Shown piece after piece: positions 26,197-33,534 of a DNA stretch of 46,008 bases. The stretch lies in assembly GCA_016871275.1 (NCBI GenBank), contig VFZG01000029.1, forward strand, positions 1-46,008, given 5' to 3'. This stretch comes from Acidimicrobiia bacterium. Its GTDB lineage: Bacteria; Acidobacteriota; Vicinamibacteria; Vicinamibacterales; UBA2999. The position numbers were made by a program, and so were the translations under genes. The notes beneath the pieces were generated by a model. It was not told the DNA's origin, did not search any database, and worked only from the letters and a program-made list of their open reading frames with translations. Every line of letters starts with the position of its first letter. Positions within the stretch are counted from its first letter, which is position 1.

Positions 26197-27138
26197 TTAC
26201 CTCGCCGCCACAGCCGTACCGACGGGCGTCAACCAGCCGTGTGTATCGGGATGGTCGCCCCGGATGATCGCGAAGAACCGCTGCTGTAATGCTTCGGTCA
26301 CCGGGCCGCGCCTTCCGTTACCCACGGCGATCTTGTCGAACGAACGGACGGGGGTGATTTCGACTGCCGTGCCGCAGAAGAACGCCTCGTCGGCGAGGTA
26401 CAGGAACTCACGCGGAATCGATCCTTCGCGGATCTCGACGCCCAGGTCCTTCGCCAGCGTCAGCACCGTGTCGCGCGTGATGCCCTGCAGCACCGACGAG
26501 CCGATGCCCGGCGTGTAGATCACGTGGTCGCGCACCAGGAACAGGTTCTGGCCGCTGCCTTCGCTCAACAGGCCACGCTCGTCGAGCGCCACCGCGTCGG
26601 CGTAGCCGTCGAGCATCGCCTGCATCTTGATCAGCGCGGAGTTGGCGTAGTTGGCCGCGCCCTTGGCGAGCGCGGGCAGCGTGTTCGGCGCCAGGCGCGT
26701 CCACGAGCTCACGCCCACATCAATGCCGTGCTCGAGCGCTTCCGCCCCCATCATCTGGTTCCATTCCCAGACGATCACGGCCGCTTCGACCGGGCACGGA
26801 CGAGGGTCGAGCGTCAGCGAGTCGTAGCCGCGATAGACCACCGGGCGGATGTAGCAGCTCTTGAAGCCGTTGACCCGAACGGTGTCGATGACCGCCTGTT
26901 CGAGTTCGGCCTGCGACCACTTCGGCTCCATCCGGTAAACACGGCAGGAGTCGATCATGCGCCGCATGTGCGGCTCGAGCCGGAAGATGTTGGTGCCGCG
27001 CTTGGAGTCGTAGGCGCGCAGCCCTTCAAAGGCGCCGGTGCCGTAATGAATAACGTGAGAAGCGACGTGAATGGTGGCGTCCTTCCAGTCCACCATCGAG
27101 CCGTTCATCCAGATCTTGCCAGTGCCCGCGAATGCCAT
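26197..27138 (-). CDS. ilvE: Branched-chain amino acid aminotransferase
   Basis: PLP-dependent fold-type IV transaminase that makes or degrades Leu, Ile and Val. 313 residues from ATG 27138. Markers: GKIWMNGSMVDWKDATIHV, HYGTGAFEGLRAY, the PLP-lysine region ALAKGAANYANSALIKMQA, GLLSEGSGQNLFLV and DEAFFCGTAVEITPVR. The frame is open upstream to 27324, but the added residues cross into the kinase gene and have no family match. No clear ribosome-binding site is visible. It lies just upstream of pilT with a 6-base gap. Confidence 0.95.
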   Translation of the reverse strand: MAFAGTGKIWMNGSMVDWKDATIHVASHVIHYGTGAFEGLRAYDSKRGTNIFRLEPHMRRMIDSCRVYRMEPKWSQAELEQAVIDTVRVNGFKSCYIRPVVYRGYDSLTLDPRPCPVEAAVIVWEWNQMMGAEALEHGIDVGVSSWTRLAPNTLPALAKGAANYANSALIKMQAMLDGYADAVALDERGLLSEGSGQNLFLVRDHVIYTPGIGSSVLQGITRDTVLTLAKDLGVEIREGSIPREFLYLADEAFFCGTAVEITPVRSFDKIAVGNGRRGPVTEALQQRFFAIIRGDHPDTHGWLTPVGTAVAAR

Positions 27139-27153
27139 AAGGGATTCTAATAC

Positions 27154-27181
27154 GGGCGACGGGCTGCGGGCGACGGGCTGC
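27154..27181 (+). repeat. Two perfect 14-base direct repeats upstream of ilvE
   Basis: GGGCGACGGGCTGC occurs twice in a row in the 46-base gap between the kinase gene's end and ilvE. It may be a slippage product; function unknown. Confidence 0.7.
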
Positions 27182-27184
27182 GAG

Positions 27185-28171
27185 CTACTGCTGCTCGGAG
27201 CAGAACGGGCAGACGTCGGCACGGGCGGGCTGGGCCTTGCCGCACTTCCAGCAGAACTTCGGCTGCACGGTTTCGCGCGCCTTGAGTCGCGCCTGGACGT
27301 CCTGGACGTCTTCAGACGGCCCATTGGCGGCGGCCGGGGACGGACGCCATGGGCGCTTGACCGGCTGCGGCGCCGGCGCGCGAAACGCGAGCACCGCGTC
27401 CAACAGGTCGGCGGCGCGCTGGTAGCGCGAGGGAATGTCGGCGGCGATCGCCTTCATCACGATGTCGTTGATGGCCTTCGGCAGCCTGGGGTTCTTCAGC
27501 TTGGGCGGCGAGGCGAGCTCGCCGTTCATCAGCTTTTCGAGGTCGCTCGGCAGCGGCGTGTTGTAGGGCAGCACGCCCGTGAACATCTGGTACATGGTTA
27601 CGCCCAGCGAATAGATGTCTGAAGCGAACACCGCCTTGCCCTGGAACTGCTCGGGAGCCATGTACGGCGGACTGCCGATCACAGTCGTGCCATGGGCCGC
27701 GATTTCCAGGAAGCGCGAGGTGCCGAAGTCGGCTACCTTGCACATGCCTTGATCGGTGACGAGCACGTTGCCGGGCCGCAGATCGCGGTGGATGATGCCC
27801 TGCCGGTGCGCATGGTCCATCGCGTTGGCGATCTGGCAGGTGTAGTCGAGCGCGCGGGTGACATCGAGCAGGCCCTCCCGCTCGATCACCGCTTCGAGCG
27901 TGTCGCCCTGCACGTACTCCATCACGATGAAGAACACATCGTCCTGTTTCTCGGCGGTCAGGACGGAGACGATGTTGGGATGACTGAGGGAGGCGAGAAG
28001 CCGCGGTTCCTGGACGAGCTCACCGAAGTCGAGGTTCTGGCGGTGCGGGACCTTGATGGCGACCTTCTTGTCGATCCACGTGTCTTCCGCGAGATAGACG
28101 CTGCCGAAGCCGCCGCTTCCCAAGGGAGACAGGATGCGGTACTTGCCGACTGTCTGTCCGCGAAAGAACAT
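27185..28171 (-). CDS. Serine/threonine protein kinase with C-terminal zinc-ribbon
   Basis: A 328-residue Hanks-type kinase. The kinase domain (about residues 9-265) has the Gly loop LGSGGFGSVYLAE, VAIKVPH (ATP-binding Lys), catalytic loop HRDLRPGNVLV, DFGTSRF and the YMAPEQF activation segment, so it should be active. There is no membrane helix. The C-terminus has CWKCGKAQPARADVCPFCSEQQ, here given as CWKCGKAQ then CPFC, a double-Cys zinc ribbon, joined by a Pro/Ala-rich linker. A soluble kinase with a zinc ribbon is less usual than the receptor type with external domains. Its partner is unknown; no phosphatase gene is nearby. It is divergent from rsmE. Confidence 0.93.
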   Translation of the reverse strand: MFFRGQTVGKYRILSPLGSGGFGSVYLAEDTWIDKKVAIKVPHRQNLDFGELVQEPRLLASLSHPNIVSVLTAEKQDDVFFIVMEYVQGDTLEAVIEREGLLDVTRALDYTCQIANAMDHAHRQGIIHRDLRPGNVLVTDQGMCKVADFGTSRFLEIAAHGTTVIGSPPYMAPEQFQGKAVFASDIYSLGVTMYQMFTGVLPYNTPLPSDLEKLMNGELASPPKLKNPRLPKAINDIVMKAIAADIPSRYQRAADLLDAVLAFRAPAPQPVKRPWRPSPAAANGPSEDVQDVQARLKARETVQPKFCWKCGKAQPARADVCPFCSEQQ

Positions 28172-28183
28172 GTGGTGATGCTG

Positions 28184-28193
28184 AGTATACTCT
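28184..28193. promoter_or_regulatory. Palindromic -10-like element between the kinase gene and rsmE
   Basis: GAGTATACTC is palindromic and supplies TATACT on both strands. It is 4-7 bases before the rsmE start and 12 bases before the kinase start, so transcripts both ways would have almost no leader. There is no -35 match; a pattern match only. Confidence 0.3.
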
Positions 28194-28200
28194 CCGCGTG

Positions 28201-28941
28201 ATGCGCCCGCGTTTCCATGTGCCCGGCGTGAATCCGGCGACCGAGCGCGTCGAGATGCCGGAAGACGAAGCCGAACATCTCGTACGCGTGCTGCGGCTGG
28301 GTGTGGGTGACGAAGTCGACGTGTTCGACGGTCGCGGTGGCTTGTGGCGCGCGGAGATCGTGCAGGTCGGCAAGAAGTCGGCGGCCGTCCGGCCGATTGA
28401 GGAGCTGGAGCCGGCGCCGGAGCTGGAGGTCCGTCTCAACCTGGTGATCGGCGTGTTGAAGGGCGACAAGATTGATGGTGTCGTTCGGGATGCGGTGATG
28501 CTGGGTGTCAGCAGCATCCAGCCGGTGATCACCGAGCGATCGGAAACGAGCCGGGCCGCGATGGCCCGCAGCAACCGCCTTGCCCGGTGGCAGCGGATTG
28601 CCGTGTCATCCGCCAAGCAGTGCCATCGCGCTGTCGTACCACCGATTCACGCCGTGGCGCCGCTGGACTGGTATTGGTCTGAGAAGCATGATGCCGCCCG
28701 GGTGATGTGCGTTGAACCATCCGCCGCGCTTGGGGATGTCGTGGCCGTGCAACGCATCAGGAAAGCGCCCGCGACCGACTTGATTATCGGGCCCGAGGGG
28801 GGCTGGGCGGTGTCGGAAGTTGCCGCGGCACACGATTCCGGAGCTATCCTGATGTCGCTCGGCGGCCGTACGCTGCGTGCCGACGCCGTGCCGATGGTGG
28901 CGATGACCGCGTTACTGACGATGTGGGGTGAACTGAAATGA
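28201..28941 (+). CDS. rsmE: 16S rRNA m3U1498 methyltransferase RsmE
   Basis: SPOUT-class methyltransferase that modifies U1498 of 16S rRNA. About 246 residues from ATG 28201; an adjacent GTG at 28198 could also start it. N-terminal PUA-like part: DEAEHLVRVLRLGVGDEVDVFDGRG. The C-terminal SPOUT knot has LIIGPEGGWAVSEV and MSLGGRTLRADAVPMVAMTALL, both diagnostic. A common family neighbour is prmA, which lies just downstream here on the opposite strand, about 0.9 kb away. The stop overlaps the next gene (ATGA). Confidence 0.95.
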   Translation: MRPRFHVPGVNPATERVEMPEDEAEHLVRVLRLGVGDEVDVFDGRGGLWRAEIVQVGKKSAAVRPIEELEPAPELEVRLNLVIGVLKGDKIDGVVRDAVMLGVSSIQPVITERSETSRAAMARSNRLARWQRIAVSSAKQCHRAVVPPIHAVAPLDWYWSEKHDAARVMCVEPSAALGDVVAVQRIRKAPATDLIIGPEGGWAVSEVAAAHDSGAILMSLGGRTLRADAVPMVAMTALLTMWGELK

Positions 28942-29729
28942 AGATCAGAGGGCTTGGGGTTTGTGGCGTGGGGGTTGCGGTGCTCGTATCGGTGGCGTCC
29001 GGCTTCAGCCGGACCGTCGACGCCCAGCAACGCCTCCAGGATCCCGATCCGGTGGCGACGTTCTCGATCCTCGGCTTCGATCCGGAGACGGGCGAGGTTG
29101 GCGGGGCGGTGCAGTCGCGTGTGTTCACGCTCACCGGCGTGCTGGCCGCGGATGCCGACGCCGGCATCGTGGCCACGCAGGCCATTGTGGACGTGAGCTA
29201 CGGCCCCAAGGGTATCGCGCTGTTGAAGGCGGGCATGTCGCCGGATGCGATCATCAAGGCGATCTGGGACAGCGATCCGGATCCGTTTCCGGATCGCTGG
29301 ACGAAGCACGGTCGCCAGTTTGCGGTAATGAACCTGAAGGGCGAGGCAGCCACGTTCACTGGCCCGAAGGCCAGCGCGTGGGCCGGTGGCAAGCTTGGCA
29401 AGTACTCCGCCGCGCAGGGCAACATCCTCGCGGGACCGGCCGTTGTCGACAGCATGATCAAGGCGTTCGAGGAAACACCGGGTCACCTGTCGCTGCGCCT
29501 GATGGCCGCGCTCGAAGCCGGTCAGGCCGCAGGCGGCGACACACGCGGCATGCAGGCGGCCTCGATGGTGATCGTCAAGAAGGGCGCCGGCGTGTGGCTG
29601 AACAACGACACCGTGCTGCGTTTCCAGGTCGACGACCAGGAGAATCCGTATCAGGAGCTGCGGCGAGTGGTCGAGAACTGGAACAAGCGGCGCCCGAATC
29701 CGGTCAGGTCGACGCCGCCGAAGCAGTGA
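28938..29729 (+). CDS. Exported DUF1028-family protein (Ntn-hydrolase-like fold)
   Basis: A 263-residue DUF1028 protein; the family has a predicted N-terminal-nucleophile hydrolase fold and no firmly assigned function. Markers: TFSILGFDPETGEVGGAVQS, ADADAGIVATQAIVDVSYG, LLKAGMSPDAIIKAIWDSD, and KGAGVWLNNDTVLRFQVDD. The N-terminus (MKIRGLGVCGVGVAVLVSVA) is a signal peptide, so it is exported. The residues SGFSRTVDAQ right after the hydrophobic core are encoded by a palindromic repeat (28997-29014), so the cleavage region seems repeat-derived. It overlaps rsmE by 4 bases. Confidence 0.88.
   Translation: MKIRGLGVCGVGVAVLVSVASGFSRTVDAQQRLQDPDPVATFSILGFDPETGEVGGAVQSRVFTLTGVLAADADAGIVATQAIVDVSYGPKGIALLKAGMSPDAIIKAIWDSDPDPFPDRWTKHGRQFAVMNLKGEAATFTGPKASAWAGGKLGKYSAAQGNILAGPAVVDSMIKAFEETPGHLSLRLMAALEAGQAAGGDTRGMQAASMVIVKKGAGVWLNNDTVLRFQVDDQENPYQELRRVVENWNKRRPNPVRSTPPKQ
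28997..29014 (+). repeat. Perfect palindromic REP-like element inside a signal-peptide region
   Basis: GTCCGGCTTCAGCCGGAC has 8-base perfect arms around TC. It is translated as SGFSRT in the DUF1028 gene. A shorter relative lies at 10027-10042. Confidence 0.75.
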
Positions 29730-29733
29730 GTCG

Positions 29734-29844
29734 ATGAACACGAGTGAGGGTCGCGACCTCCTCACGCACATGGAGTGGGCAGACTCCCGCTCCTGGCGAG
29801 CGGTGCGACAGCGGCTCAGGGCGCCGGTCGAGATGCAGCTCTAG
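29734..29844 (+). pseudogene. Short remnant resembling the N-terminus of a DinB-family protein
   Basis: A 36-codon frame starting ATG at 29734, reading MNTSEGRDLLTHMEWADSRS then WRAVRQRL. The LL-HMEWAD-R-W pattern resembles the first helix of DinB/DUF664-like proteins, which are about 150-180 residues. It stops at TAG 29842-29844, overlapping the end of prmA on the other strand. It looks like a truncated gene rather than a functional peptide; the family match is by eye and weak. Confidence 0.35.
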
Positions 29845-30752
29845 CCGCGGCGATGCAGCTCCAGCGCGATCCAGTTGTCCTCGCTGAGGCGCTGTCGTTC
29901 GGTAAATGAAGCGAACGAGGCGAGGACGCGGCCGACCTCGGTGTGATCGAAGCCACTGAGGATCAATCGGCCGTGCGGGCGGACCAAGGCGGCGATGTCT
30001 GCCGCACTCGACGTCAGCATGCCGCCGGTCAGGTTGGCGAGCACGATGTCAGCCGGCGCCGGCGGGGCCTTCCTGAAGTCGGAGACGACGAACGTGATGC
30101 TGTCCGGCAGGGTGTTGAGCCTGGCACTCGATTCGGCCGAGTCGATCGCATCCTGATCGACATCGACTCCCGTCACGCGGCGAGCGCCCATCAGCGCGGC
30201 CGCCATCGATAACACCCCCGACCCGGTACCGAGGTCGAGCACGGTCGCATCCGCCACATCGAGCGCCGACAGCAGCCGCAGGCACATGCGGGTGGTGGCG
30301 TGGTGACCGGTGCCGAACCCCATCGACGGCTCGATGACGATCACCGTCGCCTCGACGCCGTGGGCCGCGGGCGGCGGCAGGTCCCAGGGCGGCGCGATGA
30401 TAAACGCACCGGCGCGGACGGCCTTCAGTGATTGTTGCGACCTCGCGGCCCAGTCTTCATCCGGAAGATCCACGCGCTCGATCTTCAGCAGTGGCAGCGC
30501 CAGCGCGATCGCCCTGCCGGCGCGATCGCGTTCACCAGGGTCTGAAAAGCAGACGCTCCAGTGCAGGGGAGTCGGAGGCGGATCGGGAATGGGTGGATAG
30601 GTGGGATCCCACAGGCCCCCCGGAGGCAACGGCCGTTCGGCGAGATCCTGGATGGCAACCGGATTGAAATCGGTGAGGACGGCGGAGACCAGGTCTTCGG
30701 ATCCGTCCACCGCGCTGGCGCGAAGCACGAGGGCAGGCCATGACTGGCTCAT
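29841..30752 (-). CDS. prmA: Ribosomal protein L11 methyltransferase PrmA
   Basis: Trimethylates ribosomal protein L11. The protein is 303 residues. The N-terminal substrate-binding part is divergent, with an unusually Pro-rich insertion (PTYPPIPDPPPTPLHW, about residues 50-65). The catalytic half is typical: EPSMGFGTGHHATTRMCLRLL, then VLDLGTGSGVLSMAAALMGA (SAM motif I), VTGVDVDQDAIDSA, and DIVLANLTGGML, the PrmA version of motif IV. The start is ATG at 30752. Only 36 bases separate it from dnaJ upstream, so it may be the last gene of the hrcA operon; this also matches the common dnaJ-prmA-rsmE clustering. Confidence 0.93.
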   Translation of the reverse strand: MSQSWPALVLRASAVDGSEDLVSAVLTDFNPVAIQDLAERPLPPGGLWDPTYPPIPDPPPTPLHWSVCFSDPGERDRAGRAIALALPLLKIERVDLPDEDWAARSQQSLKAVRAGAFIIAPPWDLPPPAAHGVEATVIVIEPSMGFGTGHHATTRMCLRLLSALDVADATVLDLGTGSGVLSMAAALMGARRVTGVDVDQDAIDSAESSARLNTLPDSITFVVSDFRKAPPAPADIVLANLTGGMLTSSAADIAALVRPHGRLILSGFDHTEVGRVLASFASFTERQRLSEDNWIALELHRRG

Positions 30753-30783
30753 AGGTCTGAGCGGTCTGAGCCTTCTGTGGCCC
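30753..30783 (-). repeat. Dispersed repeat copy between dnaJ and prmA
   Basis: On the minus strand: GGGCCACAGAAGGCTCAGAC then CGCTCAGACCT. It fills nearly all of the dnaJ-prmA gap and belongs to the same GGC-cacagaa family. Confidence 0.5.
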
Positions 30784-30788
30784 AGGTC

Positions 30789-31916
30789 CTACCCAAAGAT
30801 GTCTTTGACCTTGTCGAAGATGCCGCGCTCGGCGTCTTCGTCGCGCACCGACGGCTTCACCGTCGTGTCCGGCAGCGTCGCGGCGAGTTGTTCGAGCAGC
30901 GTCCGCTGATCCTTGGTCAGCTTCTTCGGCGTCACCGCCTGCACGGTGACCAGCAGGTCGCCGTGACCGCGTCCGGATACGTCCGGCATGCCCTTGCCGC
31001 GCAGCCGGAACGTGGTGCCGGTCTGCGTGCTCTCGGGCACCTTCACCGTGTGCTCGCCGTCGATGCCGGGCACCTTGATGTCGGCGCCGAGCGCCAGCGT
31101 GGTGAGCGGCAGCGGCACCGTGCAGTGCAGGTGGTTGCCGTCGCGCTGGAAGAACTCGTGCTCGCGCACGAAAATGACGACGTAGAGGTCGCCGTGGGGG
31201 CCGCCGTGCGTGCCGGCTTCGCCGTCACCGGCGAGGCGCAGGCGCTGACCGGTGGCAATGCCCGCTGGAATCTTCACGGTGAGCTTCTTCGTTCGTTCAA
31301 CGGTGCCGCTGCCGTGGCAGGCGGCGCATGGCTTGGAAATCACTTTGCCGTTGCCGCGGCACTGTCCGCACGTGCGGGCGACCGTGAAGAACCCCTGTTG
31401 ATAGCGAAGCTGACCGGTGCCGCGGCACTGCGGGCAGGTCGTTGGCGACGTGCCGGGCGCGGCGCCGTTGCCGTTGCAGGTCTCACAGGTTTCCTGGCGC
31501 GGGATCTGGACGTGCGTTTCGACGCCCTTGGCAGCCTGCTCGAACTTGATCTCGAGGTCGTAGCGCAGGTCGGCGCCGCGCTGCGGCCCGGAGCGGCGGT
31601 TGCCGCCGCCAAACCCGAAGATGTCGCCGAGGCCGCCAAAGATGTCTTCGAAGCCGCTGAACTGTGACGGGTCGAATCCCTGCGGCCCGCCGCCCACGCC
31701 GGCATGGCCGAACCGGTCGTAGCGCGCCCGCTTGTCGCCGTCGCTGAGAATGGCGTACGCCTCGGCCGCCTCCTTGAATTTCTCTTCGGCGGTCCTGTCG
31801 CCGGGGTTGCGATCGGGGTGGTACTTGAGAGCCAGCTTGCGATACGAGCTCTTGATCTCCTGATCGGTCGCGGTGCGTGAGATCTCGAGGATCTCGTAGT
31901 AATCGCGCTTGCTCAC
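30789..31916 (-). CDS. dnaJ: Chaperone protein DnaJ
   Basis: Full-length (type I) Hsp40 of 375 residues. J domain at about 1-70 with the HPD motif in LKYHPDRNPG. A G/F-rich region with GVGGGPQGFDPSQF follows. The zinc-binding domain has four CxxCxGxG-type repeats: CETCNGNG, CPQCRGTG, CGQCRGNG and CAACHGSG. The C-terminal substrate-binding domains include RLRLAGDGEAG and FRLRGKGMPDVSG. The start overlaps the grpE stop by 4 bases. dnaK is not in this cluster, so DnaJ's partner is encoded elsewhere. Confidence 0.97.
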   Translation of the reverse strand: MSKRDYYEILEISRTATDQEIKSSYRKLALKYHPDRNPGDRTAEEKFKEAAEAYAILSDGDKRARYDRFGHAGVGGGPQGFDPSQFSGFEDIFGGLGDIFGFGGGNRRSGPQRGADLRYDLEIKFEQAAKGVETHVQIPRQETCETCNGNGAAPGTSPTTCPQCRGTGQLRYQQGFFTVARTCGQCRGNGKVISKPCAACHGSGTVERTKKLTVKIPAGIATGQRLRLAGDGEAGTHGGPHGDLYVVIFVREHEFFQRDGNHLHCTVPLPLTTLALGADIKVPGIDGEHTVKVPESTQTGTTFRLRGKGMPDVSGRGHGDLLVTVQAVTPKKLTKDQRTLLEQLAATLPDTTVKPSVRDEDAERGIFDKVKDIFG

Positions 31917-32422
31917 GACGCCTTGGCCACCTTCACGAGTGCCGGCCTGAGCAGGCGGTCGCCAAGCTTGTAGCCCTTGGCCATCACACCCACCACCTCA
32001 CCTTCACGCGCGCCGGCCGCTTCCTCGTAGGCCACCGCCTGGTGCAGGCGCGGATCGAAATCCGCTCCGATGGCATCGACAGTGGTGACGCCGCGCTTCT
32101 TCAGCAGCTCCGCCAGTTGGCGGTTGATCAGCTCGAGGCCGGCTTTATAGGCCTGAGCCTCGGGTGGTGCGTCGGCCGCCAGGGCGCGATCAAAGTCGTC
32201 GACGATCGACAGCAGATCGTTCAGCACGTCGGCGGCCGCCCACTCGATCATCTCCTTGCGGTCGCGTTCGACACGCTTGCGGAAGTTGTCGAATTCGGCG
32301 GTCTTACGAAGCAGCCGGTCGTACAGATCATCGCGCTCCTTTTGAAGCGCGTCCTGCTCAGCCGGCGGCTCGGATGCCGCAGCCGTATCCTCTTGCTGCG
32401 GGTTGATGTTGTCGTCGCTCAC
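31913..32422 (-). CDS. grpE: Nucleotide exchange factor GrpE
   Basis: Releases ADP from DnaK, 169 residues. An acidic disordered N-terminus (about 1-25) leads into the long coiled-coil helix RDDLYDRLLRKTAEFDNFRK, then DLLSIVDDFDRALAA, and the beta domain with GVTTVDAIGADFDPRLHQAV and a C-terminal KLGDRLLRPALVKVA. All are family landmarks. It lies 6 bases after hrcA and overlaps dnaJ, so hrcA-grpE-dnaJ form one unit controlled by CIRCE. Confidence 0.97.
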   Translation of the reverse strand: MSDDNINPQQEDTAAASEPPAEQDALQKERDDLYDRLLRKTAEFDNFRKRVERDRKEMIEWAAADVLNDLLSIVDDFDRALAADAPPEAQAYKAGLELINRQLAELLKKRGVTTVDAIGADFDPRLHQAVAYEEAAGAREGEVVGVMAKGYKLGDRLLRPALVKVAKAS

Positions 32423-32428
32423 AATGTC

Positions 32429-33484
32429 CTAGTTTACGTCGCGCAGAACCCTGGCGACGGCTATGGCCGCAATGTTCACGGCGCTGATCGCCTTCGAGTA
32501 GCGCATGCGCGTCGGACCGATGATGCCGACGGTGCCGTTGCTGCGGCCGTCGAAGTAGGTGGCGGCGATCAGGCTGAACGGGCGCAGCTCCGGATCGCTG
32601 TGCTCGGCGCCGATCACGACCGTCAGGCCGGGACCATCCATGTACTCGGTCAACATCCGCACGAGCCGTTGTTTCTCCTCGACCATCCGCCAGAGGGTCT
32701 TCAGCGTGTTGGCGGAAATGCCGCTGGCCTGGACGACCTCTTCGATCAACGTCGAGGCGCCATCGATGTAGACGGCCGCCGGCCGATCGAGGTTCTGGAA
32801 CGAACTGCTGGCAAGGCGCAGCGCCAGCCCCAGCAATTGATCGTACAGCGAACGTTCTTCCTTCAGCCGCTCGACCACGCCCGAGCGCACTTCGTCGAGG
32901 CTGCGGCCGGCGAATTCGGCGTTGAGGAAGTTGGCGGCCTGCATCAGTTCCGACGTGCTGACCGGCTCGCCGATATCGACCGTCTTCTGCGACACCTGGT
33001 TGCCGCTGGTGACCATCACCACGAGGATGCGGCTGCCGCTGATTGGCACGAACTCGATGTGCTGGAAGATGGCCTGCGCGTTCGGCGGCGAAATGGCAAA
33101 GCCGACGCCGTTGCCCGCTTCGGACAGCACGTGCGAGATCGATGAGAGCAGGTCGTCCATCAGCGGGGCGGCGCCCGCTTCCTGGCGGAGCCGCGCTTCA
33201 ACAGCGGAGGCGCTCTTGGCGGAGCGACGCGAGTCGAGCAGCATGTCCACGTAGCAGCGGTAGCCGGCATCCGTCGGCACGCGGCCGGCCGAGGTGTGCG
33301 GCTGCCAGACGTAGCCCATCTCCTCGAGTTGCGCCAGGACGTTGCGGACCGTTGCAGACGACAGGTTCAGCCCGGCCTTCTGGGCGAGTGTTCCGGACGA
33401 CACCGGTTCACCCGTTTCGATGTACGAACGGACGAGAGTCGCGAGAATACGGCGCGTGCGGTCGGATACTGCCGGACCAACCAT
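32429..33484 (-). CDS. hrcA: Heat-inducible transcription repressor HrcA
   Basis: Represses heat-shock operons by binding CIRCE. 351 residues from ATG 33484. The N-terminal winged helix has RILATLVRSYIETGEPVSS, LSSATVRNVLAQLEEMGY and QPHTSAGRVPTDAGYRCYVD. The later part has the GAF-like and dimerisation regions, ending with GIIGPTRMRYSKAISAV. The frame stays open far upstream (to 34318), but that part is shadow of the amidohydrolase gene. A perfect inverted repeat of CIRCE type lies 8 bases upstream (33493-33519), so it likely represses itself, grpE and dnaJ. No Shine-Dalgarno is visible. Confidence 0.96.
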   Translation of the reverse strand: MVGPAVSDRTRRILATLVRSYIETGEPVSSGTLAQKAGLNLSSATVRNVLAQLEEMGYVWQPHTSAGRVPTDAGYRCYVDMLLDSRRSAKSASAVEARLRQEAGAAPLMDDLLSSISHVLSEAGNGVGFAISPPNAQAIFQHIEFVPISGSRILVVMVTSGNQVSQKTVDIGEPVSTSELMQAANFLNAEFAGRSLDEVRSGVVERLKEERSLYDQLLGLALRLASSSFQNLDRPAAVYIDGASTLIEEVVQASGISANTLKTLWRMVEEKQRLVRMLTEYMDGPGLTVVIGAEHSDPELRPFSLIAATYFDGRSNGTVGIIGPTRMRYSKAISAVNIAAIAVARVLRDVN

Positions 33485-33492
33485 TGGAGGTA

Positions 33493-33519
33493 TTAGCAGT
33501 CGATCGCGAGGACTGCTAA
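33493..33519. promoter_or_regulatory. CIRCE operator (HrcA binding site)
   Basis: TTAGCAGTC, nine bases, then GACTGCTAA: a perfect 9-9-9 inverted repeat. The consensus CIRCE is TTAGCACTC-N9-GAGTGCTAA; here one symmetric position differs (C to G in the left arm, G to C in the right). Its place directly in front of hrcA makes the call firm. Confidence 0.93.
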
Positions 33520-33523
33520 CAGC

Positions 33524-33529
33524 AGTGTA
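33524..33529 (-). promoter_or_regulatory. Possible -10 box of the hrcA operon
   Basis: TACACT on the minus strand, just upstream of CIRCE, so the operator would cover the transcription start. No good -35 is visible. The box sits 6 bases from the stop of the upstream amidohydrolase gene. Confidence 0.35.
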
Positions 33530-33534
33530 GCACC

